A stretch of DNA of 64,000 bases from Chitinophaga fulva (lineage in GTDB: Bacteria; Bacteroidota; Bacteroidia; Chitinophagales; Chitinophagaceae): NCBI RefSeq assembly GCF_012927205.1, contig NZ_JABBGC010000001.1, forward strand, positions 124,001 to 188,000, in the 5' to 3' direction. Under the pieces are notes generated by a model. The model made no database searches, was not told the origin of the DNA, and saw only the letters and a program-made list of their open reading frames with translations. Each line of letters begins with the position of its first letter. Within the stretch, counting starts at the first letter, position 1. The position numbers and the translations under genes are program-made. This document shows, in pieces, positions 43,874 through 53,288 of this stretch.

Positions 43874-46201
43874 TTATTTTTTCTTTTTCTTCTCTGCTTT
43901 CGCTTTCTCCTCTCTGCACTCCGCCACTTTGCGGCATTTTTCCTGCGCGTCTACCACAGCGATGTTCACCATGTTCACGATCTGCCTTACCGTGCTGCCC
44001 AGTTGCAGGATATGCACTGGTTTTTTCATACCCAGCAGTACCGGACCGATAGCATCGAAGCCGGCCACTTCCTGCAGCAGGTTATAAGCTACGTTACCGG
44101 CGGTGAGGTTCGGGAAGATCAGGGTGTTCACTTCCTCGTTCATCAATTCGGTAAACGGATAGTTGTCTTTCAGGATTTCCTTGTTGAAAGCCATAGCAGC
44201 CTGGATTTCACCGTCAACCACCAGTTGGGGATCGCGCTGTTTCACGATTTCACGTGCTTTGGCCACCAGCTGGGCTTCCGGCGTTTGGCTGGAGCCGAAG
44301 TTGGAATAGGACAGCATCGCGATACGCGGCGTGATGTTGAAGTGTTTCACTTCTTTGGCCACCATCAGAGTGATATCAGCCAGTTCTTCCGCAGTAGGGT
44401 TGAAGTTCACCGTGGTATCCGCAAGGAACAGCGGGCCACGTTTGGTATTGATGATATACATACCAGCCACGCGTTTCACGCCTTCTTCCATGCCAATTAC
44501 CTGCAGTGCCGGACGAATGGTATCCGGATATTTACGGGTAAGGCCGGAAATCAGGGCATCTGCTTCTCCGGTTTCCACCATCATGCAGCCGAAGTAGTTG
44601 CGTTCGCGCATGATTTTGCGGGCTTCGTAATGGTTAAAGCCTTTACGTTTGCGTTTTTCGAAGAAGAGGTCACCAAAAGCGTGACGTTTATCCTGCATCT
44701 CATCGCTTTTCGGGTCGATGATCACCACATCATCTATCTCGATGGAGTTCTCATGCATCAGTGAGCGGATGCGGGCTTCGTTACCCAGCAGGATCGGGAA
44801 GGCGATGCCTTCGTCGTTCACTACCTGAGCGGCTTTCAGGATTTTTATGTTGTCAGCTTCCGCGAACACGACCTTGCGGGGATCGCGGCGGGCTTTGGTA
44901 CCAATCACCCTGAACAGCTGGTTGTCCAGTCCCAGGCGGTTATTAAGCTCCTGCTTGTAAGCTTCCCAGTCAGTGATAGGGCGGTGGGCCACACCACTTT
45001 CCATAGCGGCTTTCGCAACGGCCGGCGCTACTGTGCTTAACAGGCGTGGGTCCAGCGGTTTTGGAATGATATATTTAGGTCCGAAAACGATATTTCTTTC
45101 GTTGTAAGCCAGGTTCACGATATCCGGCACAGGGGATTTGGCCAGTTCGGCGAGCGCCCGTACAGCAGCCAGTTTCATGGCTTCATTGATCTGGGTGGCC
45201 CTTACGTCCAGTGCACCCCGGAAAATGTAGGGGAACCCGAGAACATTGTTTACCTGATTAGGATAGTCAGAACGGCCGGTAGCCATAATAACATCCGGTC
45301 TGGACGCGATGGCAGTATCATAGGCAATTTCCGGGTCCGGGTTGGCCATGGCGAACACGATCGGGTTTTTAGCCATGCTTTTCACCATTTCCGGTGTTAC
45401 CACGTTACCTACGGACAGGCCGAGGAAAACGTCAGCACCTTTCATGGCTTCTGCCAGCATCGTTACCTTGGAAGTGGTGGCAAACTGCATGTGCCTTTCG
45501 GTAAGGTCGGTACGGGATTTATTCAGTACGCCGTCCTTATCGAACATGATGAAGTTCTCCGGTTTGGCGCCCAGTGCCACATACAGCTTCACACAAGCCA
45601 TGGCAGCGGCTCCTGCACCATTCACCACTATCTTTACTTTGTCAATTTTTTTCTTCACCAGGTCCAGCGCATTGAGCAACGCTGCTGCGGAGATGATAGC
45701 GGTACCATGCTGGTCATCGTGCATTACTGGTATTTTCAATTCTTTACGCAGCCTGTCTTCGATTTCAAAGCACTCAGGGCTTTTGATATCTTCGAGGTTG
45801 ATACCACCGAAAGTAGGTTCGAGGGCTTTTACCGCAGCCACAAAACTATCGGGATCTTTGGTATTCAATTCAATATCAAATACGTCGATATCGGCGAATA
45901 TCTTGAACAACACTGCCTTACCTTCCATAACGGGTTTACCGGCTTCAGGTCCGATATCCCCCAGGCCCAGTACGGCGGTACCATTGCTGATCACCCCTAC
46001 CAGGTTGCCTTTGGCAGTATATTTATAAACATTTTCTACATCTTTGTGAATCTCCTTGCAAGGTTCAGCAACGCCTGGAGAATAGGCCAGGGAGAGGTCC
46101 CATTGTGTTTTTGTATCTTTCGTAGGTATTACTTCGATCTTGCCCGGCCTTCCCTTTGCATGATAGTCCAACGCATCCTGCTTATTCAGTTTTCTTGCCA
46201 T
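43874..46201 (-). CDS. maeB: NADP-dependent malic enzyme with C-terminal phosphotransacetylase-like domain
   Basis: Converts malate to pyruvate and CO2 with NADP+, 775 residues, the large hybrid MaeB type. The malic enzyme half (about 1-430) has [12 protein letters not shown], the catalytic region [21 protein letters not shown], the dinucleotide-binding [15 protein letters not shown] and the [18 protein letters not shown] signature. The C-terminal half (about 440-775) is phosphotransacetylase-like and in known homologs is regulatory rather than catalytic, responding to acetyl-CoA. It ends in a lysine tail. Monocistronic. Confidence 0.96.
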   Translation of the reverse strand: MARKLNKQDALDYHAKGRPGKIEVIPTKDTKTQWDLSLAYSPGVAEPCKEIHKDVENVYKYTAKGNLVGVISNGTAVLGLGDIGPEAGKPVMEGKAVLFKIFADIDVFDIELNTKDPDSFVAAVKALEPTFGGINLEDIKSPECFEIEDRLRKELKIPVMHDDQHGTAIISAAALLNALDLVKKKIDKVKIVVNGAGAAAMACVKLYVALGAKPENFIMFDKDGVLNKSRTDLTERHMQFATTSKVTMLAEAMKGADVFLGLSVGNVVTPEMVKSMAKNPIVFAMANPDPEIAYDTAIASRPDVIMATGRSDYPNQVNNVLGFPYIFRGALDVRATQINEAMKLAAVRALAELAKSPVPDIVNLAYNERNIVFGPKYIIPKPLDPRLLSTVAPAVAKAAMESGVAHRPITDWEAYKQELNNRLGLDNQLFRVIGTKARRDPRKVVFAEADNIKILKAAQVVNDEGIAFPILLGNEARIRSLMHENSIEIDDVVIIDPKSDEMQDKRHAFGDLFFEKRKRKGFNHYEARKIMRERNYFGCMMVETGEADALISGLTRKYPDTIRPALQVIGMEEGVKRVAGMYIINTKRGPLFLADTTVNFNPTAEELADITLMVAKEVKHFNITPRIAMLSYSNFGSSQTPEAQLVAKAREIVKQRDPQLVVDGEIQAAMAFNKEILKDNYPFTELMNEEVNTLIFPNLTAGNVAYNLLQEVAGFDAIGPVLLGMKKPVHILQLGSTVRQIVNMVNIAVVDAQEKCRKVAECREEKAKAEKKKKK

Positions 46202-46305
46202 ATAAAATAAAAAGATTGTTATTGGGCGTGCAATATACGAAGTATTACACTATACGGACTATCAAAATCCGCAGTCCCCTATCAGATATTGCGCTTTTCA
46301 ACCAC

Positions 46306-46313
46306 TAAATTTG
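46306..46313 (+). promoter_or_regulatory. -7 element of the DUF4293 gene (TAAATTTG)
   Basis: Perfect TAnnTTTG on the plus strand, 34 bp before the ATG at 46348. Confidence 0.5.
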
Positions 46314-46347
46314 CTTACTTTTACGCCGTTAAACATTCACAAATATC

Positions 46348-46788
46348 ATGATACAACGCATTCAGAGTCTTTACCTGCTGTTGGCTGCCGGAGCCGGAGC
46401 CGCTACCCTGTCTTTTGATCTGTGGAACGCCAAGCTGAGCAACGGAACAGCCATAGCTGTCAACGCCTCCAGCAACTACCTGTTATTCGTGCTGTATGTG
46501 ATCATCATCCTGTTAGCACTTTTCTGCGTTTTCCTGTTTAAAAAGAGAAAACTGCAGTTCCGCCTCACCATTTTCAACATCCTCTTTGCCATTGCTGCAT
46601 TGGGTTACACCTATTATACCGTAAAGGAAACCGGCAATAAATTTGCCGCCAGCGGAACACCTGTTGCATCAGGCTCTTTCCAGTTTCCTGCATTCCTTCC
46701 GGTACTGGTTATCATACTGCTTTTCATGGCCGCCAGAGGCATCTATAAAGATGAGAAGCTGATCAAATCACTGGACAGACTCCGATAG
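46348..46788 (+). CDS. DUF4293 family membrane protein
   Basis: A 146-residue small integral membrane protein with four predicted helices (about 5-25, 45-72, 80-98, 113-133). The start MIQRIQSLYLLLAA and four-helix layout match the Bacteroidota-restricted DUF4293 family, whose function is unknown. A short RLTIFNILFAIAALGYTYYT segment covers the third helix. It stands alone between divergent maeB and convergent uvrA and shares a bidirectional terminator with uvrA. Confidence 0.85.
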   Translation: MIQRIQSLYLLLAAGAGAATLSFDLWNAKLSNGTAIAVNASSNYLLFVLYVIIILLALFCVFLFKKRKLQFRLTIFNILFAIAALGYTYYTVKETGNKFAASGTPVASGSFQFPAFLPVLVIILLFMAARGIYKDEKLIKSLDRLR

Positions 46789-46810
46789 GCACAAATCATT
46801 ATACACTTTA

Positions 46811-46860
46811 CCCAACAAAAAGAGGACTGATCATCACTGACCAGCCCTCTTTTTATTGGG
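46811..46860. terminator. Bidirectional terminator between the DUF4293 gene and uvrA
   Basis: Stem AAAAAGAGG/CCTCTTTTT (46817-46825, 46846-46854) with outer CCCAA/TTGGG pairing and inner CTGxTCA/TGAxCAG. It has A and T runs on both sides and lies between convergent gene ends at 46788 and 46877. Confidence 0.8.
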
Positions 46861-46876
46861 TATATTTTCATCTCTT

Positions 46877-49693
46877 TTAGAGAAACTTCCCGGTATAACT
46901 TTCTTTCACTTTCTTCAATCCTTCCGGCACGCCTGTGTACAACAGGTTACCACCACCGGCGCCGCCTTCCGGCCCCAGGTCAATCGCCCAGTCAGCACTA
47001 CGGATCACGTCCAGGTTGTGCTCAATCACCAGTACGGTATGTCCCTGATCGATCAGCGCGTTGAAAGAGTTCAGCAGTTTCTTGATATCATGGAAATGCA
47101 GACCGGTAGTAGGTTCGTCGAAGATAAACAGGATTTTGCCCTGCGCTTTGCCCTTACCGAGGAAAGAGGCCAGTTTCACACGCTGCGCCTCGCCACCACT
47201 CAGGGTATCGCTGCTTTGTCCCAGTTTAACGTAGCCTAAACCTACATCACTTAACGGCCGGATCTTATTGCATACGTCTTTTTCATCTTTGAAGAATTCC
47301 AAAGCCTCATCTACGCTCAATTCCAGCACTTCGTAAATATTCTTGCCCTTGTAGGTCACTTCCAGGACTTCATCCTTAAATCGTTTACCGCCGCAGCTTT
47401 CGCATGTCAGGTGTACATCTGCCAGGAACTGCATTTCCACGATCACTTCGCCTTCTCCTTTGCAGGCGTCGCAACGGCCGCCATCCACGTTGAAAGAGAA
47501 ATGTTTGGGCTGGAAACCACGCATTTTACTGAGTGGCTGCTTGGCATAAAGGTCACGGATTTCGTCGTACGCTTTGATATAGGTAACCGGATTCGAACGG
47601 GAAGATTTACCGATCGGGTTCTGGTCCACCATTTCTATCTGGGTGATATCGTCCACCGCACCTTTGAGAGCTTTGTGATACCCCACTCTTTCAGCAAATT
47701 CACCTTTCAGCTTCATGAGCGCGGGGTAGAGAATTTGCTTTACCAGCGTGGTTTTACCGGAACCGCTCACTCCTGTCACCACGGTAAAGACTTCCAGCGG
47801 AAAATCAACCGTGATATCTTTCAGGTTATGCTGGCGGCAGCCTTCGAGGGTGATGGCTTTTTTCCATTTACGCAGTTTTTCCGGAGGGTCTATCCGGTAA
47901 TTACCGCTCAGGTATTTACCGGTAAGGCTTTTGCCATCCTTCAGGATTTCCGGGTAGGTACCGGCGAAGATCACTTCACCACCGAGATGACTGGCCAGCG
48001 GCCCCATGTCGATGATATAGTCGGCCTCCTCCATCATTTGTTCATCGTGTTCCACGATCACCACGGTATTCCCAAGATCGCGCAGTTCTTTCAGCACATT
48101 GATGAGGCGGTGGGTATCGCGTGCATGCAGACCAATACTCGGCTCATCAAGGATGTACATGGAATTGGTGAGGTTACTGCCCAGTGTACGGGTAAGCTGT
48201 ATACGCTGACTTTCGCCACCACTGAGGGTATTGGCCACCCTGTTGAGCGTCAGGTATCCTAACCCCACGTCCAGCAAGGTTTTCAACCGGTGATTAATTT
48301 CAAACAGGATACGTTTGGCTACCTGTTGATCGTATTCATTGAGCTGCAGGTTATCGAACCAGTTTTTCAGGTCCGATACCGGCATGTCCACCAGGCCTGC
48401 GATGTTACTACCGCCTATGCGGATGTAGAGCGCTTCCTTCCGCAAACGGCCGCCGCCACATTCGTGGCATACGGTACGTCCGCGGTAGCGTGCCTGCAAC
48501 ACACGGTATTGTACTTTGTAGAGGTTCTGCTCTACCATTTTGAAAAATTCATTCAGGCCGTAGAAGTGTTCGTTGCCGGTCCACAGCAATTGTACCTGTT
48601 CGTCTGTCAGGTCTGCTATCGGTTTATGTACCGGGAATCCGAATTTACGGGCCACTTTGATCAGCGCTTCCTTGTACTCGCCCATTTTCTCTCCTCTCCA
48701 GGGGGCGATGGCGCCTTCAAAAACGCTCAAACGTTTGTCCGGGATCACGAGGTCAGCATCAATACCGAGCACTTGTCCAAAGCCTTCACAGGTAGGGCAG
48801 GCGCCGTAGGGGTTGTTGAACGAGAAAAGGTTGGGCACCGGTTCTTCAAACTGGATTCCGTCCAGCTCAAAGCGGTTAGCAAAGTGCGTGATGCTTTTAC
48901 CATCCACTTCCACGTGGCAGTCGCCTTCGCTTTCGTAGAATGCAGTCTGCACGCTGTCGGCTATACGGTGTTTATCATCTTCCTCAAAATCTTTGACAAC
49001 CAACCTGTCTATCAGCACCCAGGCATCCGCAGGCACAGCTGGTTTCTTTTGTTCCATCAGTTCTTCGATGCGCAACAGGCCGTTGCCACCGGTAGATGGA
49101 GCATATAAACGGGAGAAGCCTTTCTGCATCAGGATGTTCAGTTCCTCTTTGGCGTCTCTTTTGGCGTGCCGGCGGAAAGGCACCAGCAGTAAGACTTTGC
49201 TGCCGTGTTCGAGGTTGGAGATATAGTCTACCACATCGCTCACCTCATGTTTTTTCACGAGCTGGCCGGACACAGGAGAATATGTTTTACCGATGCGGCC
49301 AAACAACAGCCGGAGATAATCGTAGATCTCTGTCATCGAGCCAACGGTGGAACGGGGCGTACGGGTGATCACCTTTTGCTCGATCGCGATAGCCGGGCAG
49401 ATGCCTTTGATATAGTCCACGTCCGGCTTATTCATTCGCATCAGGAACTGACGGGCGTAGGAGCTGAGACTTTCCGCGTAGCGGCGTTGCCCTTCGGCGT
49501 ACAGTGTGTCCATCGTCAGGGAAGATTTTCCCGAACCGGAAACGCCGGTCACCACCACCATTTTGTTGCGGGGGATGGAGACGCTCACATTCTTAAGATT
49601 GTGGACCCTGGCGCCTTTTATGAAGATATTGTCCTGCGGGTTAACCGGCTGAGGATCAATGACGGTTTCTTTTTTCTTAGTTTTCATTGCCAT
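46877..49693 (-). CDS. uvrA: Excinuclease ABC subunit A
   Basis: DNA damage-recognition ATPase of nucleotide excision repair, 938 residues. Two ABC modules: Walker [11 protein letters not shown] and [10 protein letters not shown], signatures [10 protein letters not shown] and [10 protein letters not shown], Walker [14 protein letters not shown] and [12 protein letters not shown]. Zinc modules are visible: [18 protein letters not shown] and CDACKGEG...CESCGGKRF. Length is normal for the family. ATG 49693 or 49687 (MK) may start translation. A TAAATTTG element lies 7 bp upstream of 49693. Confidence 0.97.
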   Translation of the reverse strand: MAMKTKKKETVIDPQPVNPQDNIFIKGARVHNLKNVSVSIPRNKMVVVTGVSGSGKSSLTMDTLYAEGQRRYAESLSSYARQFLMRMNKPDVDYIKGICPAIAIEQKVITRTPRSTVGSMTEIYDYLRLLFGRIGKTYSPVSGQLVKKHEVSDVVDYISNLEHGSKVLLLVPFRRHAKRDAKEELNILMQKGFSRLYAPSTGGNGLLRIEELMEQKKPAVPADAWVLIDRLVVKDFEEDDKHRIADSVQTAFYESEGDCHVEVDGKSITHFANRFELDGIQFEEPVPNLFSFNNPYGACPTCEGFGQVLGIDADLVIPDKRLSVFEGAIAPWRGEKMGEYKEALIKVARKFGFPVHKPIADLTDEQVQLLWTGNEHFYGLNEFFKMVEQNLYKVQYRVLQARYRGRTVCHECGGGRLRKEALYIRIGGSNIAGLVDMPVSDLKNWFDNLQLNEYDQQVAKRILFEINHRLKTLLDVGLGYLTLNRVANTLSGGESQRIQLTRTLGSNLTNSMYILDEPSIGLHARDTHRLINVLKELRDLGNTVVIVEHDEQMMEEADYIIDMGPLASHLGGEVIFAGTYPEILKDGKSLTGKYLSGNYRIDPPEKLRKWKKAITLEGCRQHNLKDITVDFPLEVFTVVTGVSGSGKTTLVKQILYPALMKLKGEFAERVGYHKALKGAVDDITQIEMVDQNPIGKSSRSNPVTYIKAYDEIRDLYAKQPLSKMRGFQPKHFSFNVDGGRCDACKGEGEVIVEMQFLADVHLTCESCGGKRFKDEVLEVTYKGKNIYEVLELSVDEALEFFKDEKDVCNKIRPLSDVGLGYVKLGQSSDTLSGGEAQRVKLASFLGKGKAQGKILFIFDEPTTGLHFHDIKKLLNSFNALIDQGHTVLVIEHNLDVIRSADWAIDLGPEGGAGGGNLLYTGVPEGLKKVKESYTGKFL

Positions 49694-49700
49694 GACAGAA

Positions 49701-49708
49701 CAAATTTA
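49701..49708 (-). promoter_or_regulatory. -7 element of uvrA (TAAATTTG)
   Basis: Perfect TAnnTTTG, 7 bp before the ATG at 49693, implying a near-leaderless uvrA transcript. No LexA-like palindrome was recognised. Confidence 0.5.
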
Positions 49709-49831
49709 CGGGAAAAGATGTTAGATGAATAGTAATTGATCAGGCAATTCATTCACAGAAAATTAACCTGAACGAAGTACCCCAAAATGGCTAAAAGCTA
49801 ATCTCAAAGGGCGGAAAAGCTATTTTTATTA

Positions 49832-49862
49832 TTTGTTTTATTGAAGTATTCTTTTATATTTG
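49832..49862 (+). promoter_or_regulatory. Full consensus promoter of the ECF sigma factor gene
   Basis: TTTG at 49832-49835, a 19-bp spacer, and TATATTTG at 49855-49862: the best match to the Bacteroidota housekeeping promoter (-33 TTTG, -7 TAnnTTTG) in the window. It implies a leader of about 140 nt before the ATG at 50009 and strong housekeeping transcription. Confidence 0.75.
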
Positions 49863-50008
49863 CAGAGAACCTTTTCTATACCTTGGAATAGTAACAAAAT
49901 CTTTAACGCTTAAAACTGCTCATTATCGCCTAAACTCTACTCAATTAAACAACCAACAGGCTGTAAAATCTGTATTTATTTACTAACCCGTTCTAGTTGT
50001 AGAAGTTT

Positions 50009-50590
50009 ATGCAAATAATGTACAAATTGTGCGACGAGCAGTTGATTACCCTTTTTAAGAAAGGCCATACTTCAGCATTGGAGGAATTGGTTCACCGTCA
50101 TAAAGACAAGGTGTACACTTCCATTTTGTTGCTTGTTAAGGATTCCTTTCTGGCGGAAGATATTTTCCAGGACACTTTCATCAAAATCATCGACACGATC
50201 AGGGCTGAACGCTATACAGAGAAGGGAAAGTTTTTACCCTGGGCGATGCGTATTGCACACAACCTTTGTGTGGACCACTTTAGAAAGATCAAGCGCACCC
50301 CGATGATCAAAACCGGCGATGATAAAGATATCTTCGATGTACTGGGCTTCAGCGACAGCTGTGTGGAAGACAAGATCATCACCCGCCAAAGCCACGACCG
50401 CGTCCGGATCATGCTGGACATGCTCCCGGAAGAGCAGCGGGAAGTAATCATCCTACGACATTATGCAGAACTGAGTTTCAAAGAAATTGCCGATCTCACG
50501 CAAGTGAGTATCAATACCGCCTTGGGTCGTATGAGATATGGCCTGATCAATCTCCGGAAGATGATGACGGAGAAGCAAATTTGTCTATGA
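50009..50590 (+). CDS. ECF-type RNA polymerase sigma factor
   Basis: Group 4 sigma factor, 193 residues. Region 2 spans about 20-95 (ALEELVHRHKDKVYTSILLLV; DIFQDTFIKIIDTI; GKFLPWAMRIAHNLCVDHFRK) and region 4 about 130-185 (MLPEEQREVIILRHYAELSFKEIADLT, an HTH, then VSINTALGRMRYGL). ATG 50018 is an alternative start. No anti-sigma gene is adjacent, so control may be transcriptional or by an unlinked partner. It has a consensus housekeeping promoter with a long leader and a terminator downstream; monocistronic. Confidence 0.93.
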   Translation: MQIMYKLCDEQLITLFKKGHTSALEELVHRHKDKVYTSILLLVKDSFLAEDIFQDTFIKIIDTIRAERYTEKGKFLPWAMRIAHNLCVDHFRKIKRTPMIKTGDDKDIFDVLGFSDSCVEDKIITRQSHDRVRIMLDMLPEEQREVIILRHYAELSFKEIADLTQVSINTALGRMRYGLINLRKMMTEKQICL

Positions 50591-50617
50591 ACGACCCTTT
50601 TTTTTGCTTGCCAGCAG

Positions 50618-50656
50618 CGGGCGGCCGGATGTAATGTCCGACCGCTCGTTATTTTT
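50618..50656 (+). terminator. Terminator after the sigma factor gene
   Basis: Stem GCGGCCGGA/TCCGACCGC (50621-50629, 50637-50645, one mismatch) followed by TTATTTTTC on the plus strand, 30 bp after the stop. Confidence 0.7.
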
Positions 50657-50685
50657 CAGGCAGGCCCAATTAACCTCTCTTTTTC

Positions 50686-51882
50686 TTAACACTTTTCAAA
50701 GATCATAGCAGCCCCTTGCCCTACGCCCACACACATGGTGGCCAGGCCATAGCGTGCTTCCGGGCGCCGTTTCATTTCATGCAGCAGTGTAGTGGTAATG
50801 CGGGCGCCGCTGCATCCCAGCGGATGGCCTATCGCGATAGCGCCACCATTCACATTCACCATATCGGGGTTGATCCCCAGGTCGCGCATACAGGCCAATG
50901 CCTGTACCGCAAAGGCTTCATTAAATTCTGCCAGCTGCAGCTGATCAATCGTAAGGCCGGCACGCTGTAAAGCCTTTTGGGTAGCTGGTACCGGTCCGAT
51001 ACCCATAATCGCCGGGTCTACGCCAGCCACGGCCATGGCGCGTACCATCGCGAGCGGCTTCAGGTTAAAACGTTGCAAGGCTTTCTCTGAAACAACCATC
51101 ACGGCAGCCGCACCGTCATTGATACCGGAGGAATTACCGGCTGTTACTGATCCGTCTTTCGCGAATGCCGGACGCAGTCCCGCCAGTTTCTCCAGCGTCG
51201 TTTCCCGGGGATGTTCGTCCTTAGCAACCAGCACCTGCTCCTTCCCGGAAGCGGCGGTGATAGGCACCAGTTCATCGGTCCAGCGACCGGCTTTCTGTGC
51301 TTCGGCATACAGCTGCTGGCTTCGCAGCGCAAAACGGTCCTGCTCTTCTCGTCCAATCTGCCATTGCCGCGCTACATTTTCTGCTGTCTCTCCCATGGAA
51401 TAGGGATGATGCATAGCAGCCAGCTGCGGATTAGTAAAACGCCAGCCGATGGTTGTATCAAAAACTTCAGCTTTGCGGCTGAAGGGGCCGTCTGCCTTGC
51501 TCATGACAAAAGGTGCGCGGGTCATGCTTTCCACGCCTCCCGCCAGGTATATCTCACCGTCGCCGCACATGATAGCACGGGATGCGTCCATAATAGCCTG
51601 CAGGCCGGAAGAACAAAGGCGGTTCACCGTATTGCCGCCTACCGTTACCGGTAAACCGGCCAACAGTGCGGCCATCCGGGCGACGTCGCGATTATCTTCG
51701 CCAGCCTGGTTGGCAGCGCCGGCGATCACATCTTCAATGGCTGCCGGATCTATGGAAGGGTTCCTGTCTATCAGGGCTTTCAGTACATGGGCCAGCATAT
51801 CGTCCGGGCGGATGGTGCTCAATAAACCACCGTAGCGGCCTATGGGCGTACGTACTGCATCTACAATGTAAGCGACTTGCAT
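50686..51882 (-). CDS. Acetyl-CoA acyltransferase / thiolase (PcaF/FadA-like)
   Basis: Thiolase, 398 residues from ATG 51882 ([19 protein letters not shown]). The acyl-accepting Cys90 is in [11 protein letters not shown]; the second and third active-site motifs are [16 protein letters not shown] (His) and [14 protein letters not shown] (Cys). N-terminal [18 protein letters not shown] resembles the beta-ketoadipyl-CoA thiolase PcaF, but a general 3-ketoacyl-CoA thiolase role is equally possible. An upstream in-frame ATG at 52011 adds a basic, unrelated stretch and is rejected. No other beta-oxidation or catabolic genes are nearby. Confidence 0.93.
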   Translation of the reverse strand: MQVAYIVDAVRTPIGRYGGLLSTIRPDDMLAHVLKALIDRNPSIDPAAIEDVIAGAANQAGEDNRDVARMAALLAGLPVTVGGNTVNRLCSSGLQAIMDASRAIMCGDGEIYLAGGVESMTRAPFVMSKADGPFSRKAEVFDTTIGWRFTNPQLAAMHHPYSMGETAENVARQWQIGREEQDRFALRSQQLYAEAQKAGRWTDELVPITAASGKEQVLVAKDEHPRETTLEKLAGLRPAFAKDGSVTAGNSSGINDGAAAVMVVSEKALQRFNLKPLAMVRAMAVAGVDPAIMGIGPVPATQKALQRAGLTIDQLQLAEFNEAFAVQALACMRDLGINPDMVNVNGGAIAIGHPLGCSGARITTTLLHEMKRRPEARYGLATMCVGVGQGAAMIFEKC

Positions 51883-52124
51883 GTTGACTTTGTTGATTTT
51901 GTTGTTATCTGCAATATAAAACTCTTTTTCTCGCCGCCGCTTTTTCCATTCTACGCTGCCGATAACAAGCTTTTTGCCCTTTTTCCGGTCCACCGGCCCC
52001 TCTCCCATCAATCAGTTCATATATTTAAAGAATTGACTATCATAATTTTGATTAACAAAACATTTCTTTTGCGTTGATTATCAAGCTAAAAGATGATAAT
52101 CGTGGGGCTAACTGCTATTTTACC

Positions 52125-52132
52125 TATCTTTG
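52125..52132 (+). promoter_or_regulatory. -7 element of rlmN (TATCTTTG)
   Basis: Perfect TAnnTTTG on the plus strand, 53 bp before the ATG at 52186. It probably drives the rlmN-rluB-like-rluA-like cluster. Confidence 0.5.
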
Positions 52133-52185
52133 CAGATGCTTTCCGACTGCCGTAAGGCAGCCATTTGCTCATATAAAGGTCAATA

Positions 52186-53229
52186 ATGAAGTCTGACAAG
52201 AAAAATATCCGGCACTTAAGTCTGCCAACCTTACAAGAATATTTTGGGTCTATTGATGAAAAGGCCTTCCGTGCGAAACAGGTGTATGAATGGCTCTGGC
52301 TGCGTCATGCTACCAGCTTTGAAGCGATGACAAACCTGTCTAAAGACCTGCGTCATAAACTGGAGGAGAATTTTGTACTTCCTGCCGTAAAAGTGGATGC
52401 CACGCAACACAGCAACGACGGCACCATCAAAAGCCGTTTCCGTTTACACGACAATCACCTGGTAGAAGGGGTGCTTATCCCCACCGATACCCGTCAAACA
52501 GCCTGTGTGTCCTCACAGGTAGGTTGCAGCCTCAGCTGTAAATTCTGTGCTACCGGTTATATGGACCGTAAGCGTAACCTGGATTTTGACGAAATATACG
52601 ATGAAGTGGCGCTGATCAATCAGCAGGCCCTGGAGCACAACGGAAAGAAGTTGACGAATATCGTATTCATGGGTATGGGCGAACCCCTGCTCAACTATAA
52701 AAATGTGCTGCAGTCCATCGAGCGGATCACCGCTCCCGACGGCCTGGGCATGTCTCCTAAACGGGTCACCGTATCCACTGCAGGCGTCGCTAAAATGATC
52801 CGCCAGCTGGGAGATGACCAGGTGCGCTTTAACCTCGCCCTGTCTTTACACGCCGCCAACGACAAGAAACGCAGCGAAATCATGCCCATCAACGATTCCA
52901 ACAACCTGAAGGAATTGATTGCGGCACTGAACCACTTCTATAAGGCCACCGGCAACGAGATATCATTTGAATACATCCTCTTCCGGGATTTCAATGATTC
53001 CAAACAGGATGCTGACGAACTGATAAAAATCTATCGTCAGGTACCTGCCGACCTGGTGAACATTATCGAATACAACCCGATTGACAATGCCCGCTTCCAG
53101 AAACCTGATGCAGAAACCGCTGAGGATTTCATGGACTATCTCGCTAAAAACCGTGTGAATGCAAGGTTGCGCCGGAGCCGTGGTAAAGACATCGACGCCG
53201 CCTGCGGACAACTGGCCAATAAAGGTTAA
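52186..53229 (+). CDS. rlmN: 23S rRNA (adenine2503-C2)-methyltransferase RlmN
   Basis: Radical-SAM enzyme that methylates A2503 of 23S rRNA (and A37 of some tRNAs), 347 residues. The [4Fe-4S]-binding CxxxCxxC is C114-SLS-C118-KF-C121. Also present are NIVFMGMGEPLLNY, the RVTVSTAG segment, NLALSLHAANDKKRSEIMPIN, and the resolving Cys in DIDAACGQLA near the C-terminus; a second catalytic Cys lies in the family motif. It is the first of three consecutive rRNA-modification genes on this strand, 59 bp before the RluB-like gene. Confidence 0.96.
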   Translation: MKSDKKNIRHLSLPTLQEYFGSIDEKAFRAKQVYEWLWLRHATSFEAMTNLSKDLRHKLEENFVLPAVKVDATQHSNDGTIKSRFRLHDNHLVEGVLIPTDTRQTACVSSQVGCSLSCKFCATGYMDRKRNLDFDEIYDEVALINQQALEHNGKKLTNIVFMGMGEPLLNYKNVLQSIERITAPDGLGMSPKRVTVSTAGVAKMIRQLGDDQVRFNLALSLHAANDKKRSEIMPINDSNNLKELIAALNHFYKATGNEISFEYILFRDFNDSKQDADELIKIYRQVPADLVNIIEYNPIDNARFQKPDAETAEDFMDYLAKNRVNARLRRSRGKDIDAACGQLANKG

Positions 53230-53252
53230 TCAGCACAATAAAAACATCTATG

Positions 53253-53270
53253 GGTCATGCGCGCATGACC
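53253..53270. promoter_or_regulatory. 18-bp perfect palindrome upstream of the RluB-like gene
   Basis: GGTCATGCGCGCATGACC is a perfect palindrome, 18 bp before the ATG at 53289 and 23 bp after the rlmN stop. It could be a dimeric-protein operator or a short mRNA hairpin; there is no T run for termination. Confidence 0.5.
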
Positions 53271-53288
53271 ATCAATTAATAATAATTT

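Larger units (their letters stand above)
49694..50008. other. 315-bp divergent region between uvrA and the sigma factor gene
   Basis: It holds the uvrA -7 element at 49701-49708 and the sigma factor promoter at 49832-49862, followed by an AT-rich leader of about 140 nt before 50009. I see no ORF, strong hairpin or repeat in the rest. Confidence 0.6.
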
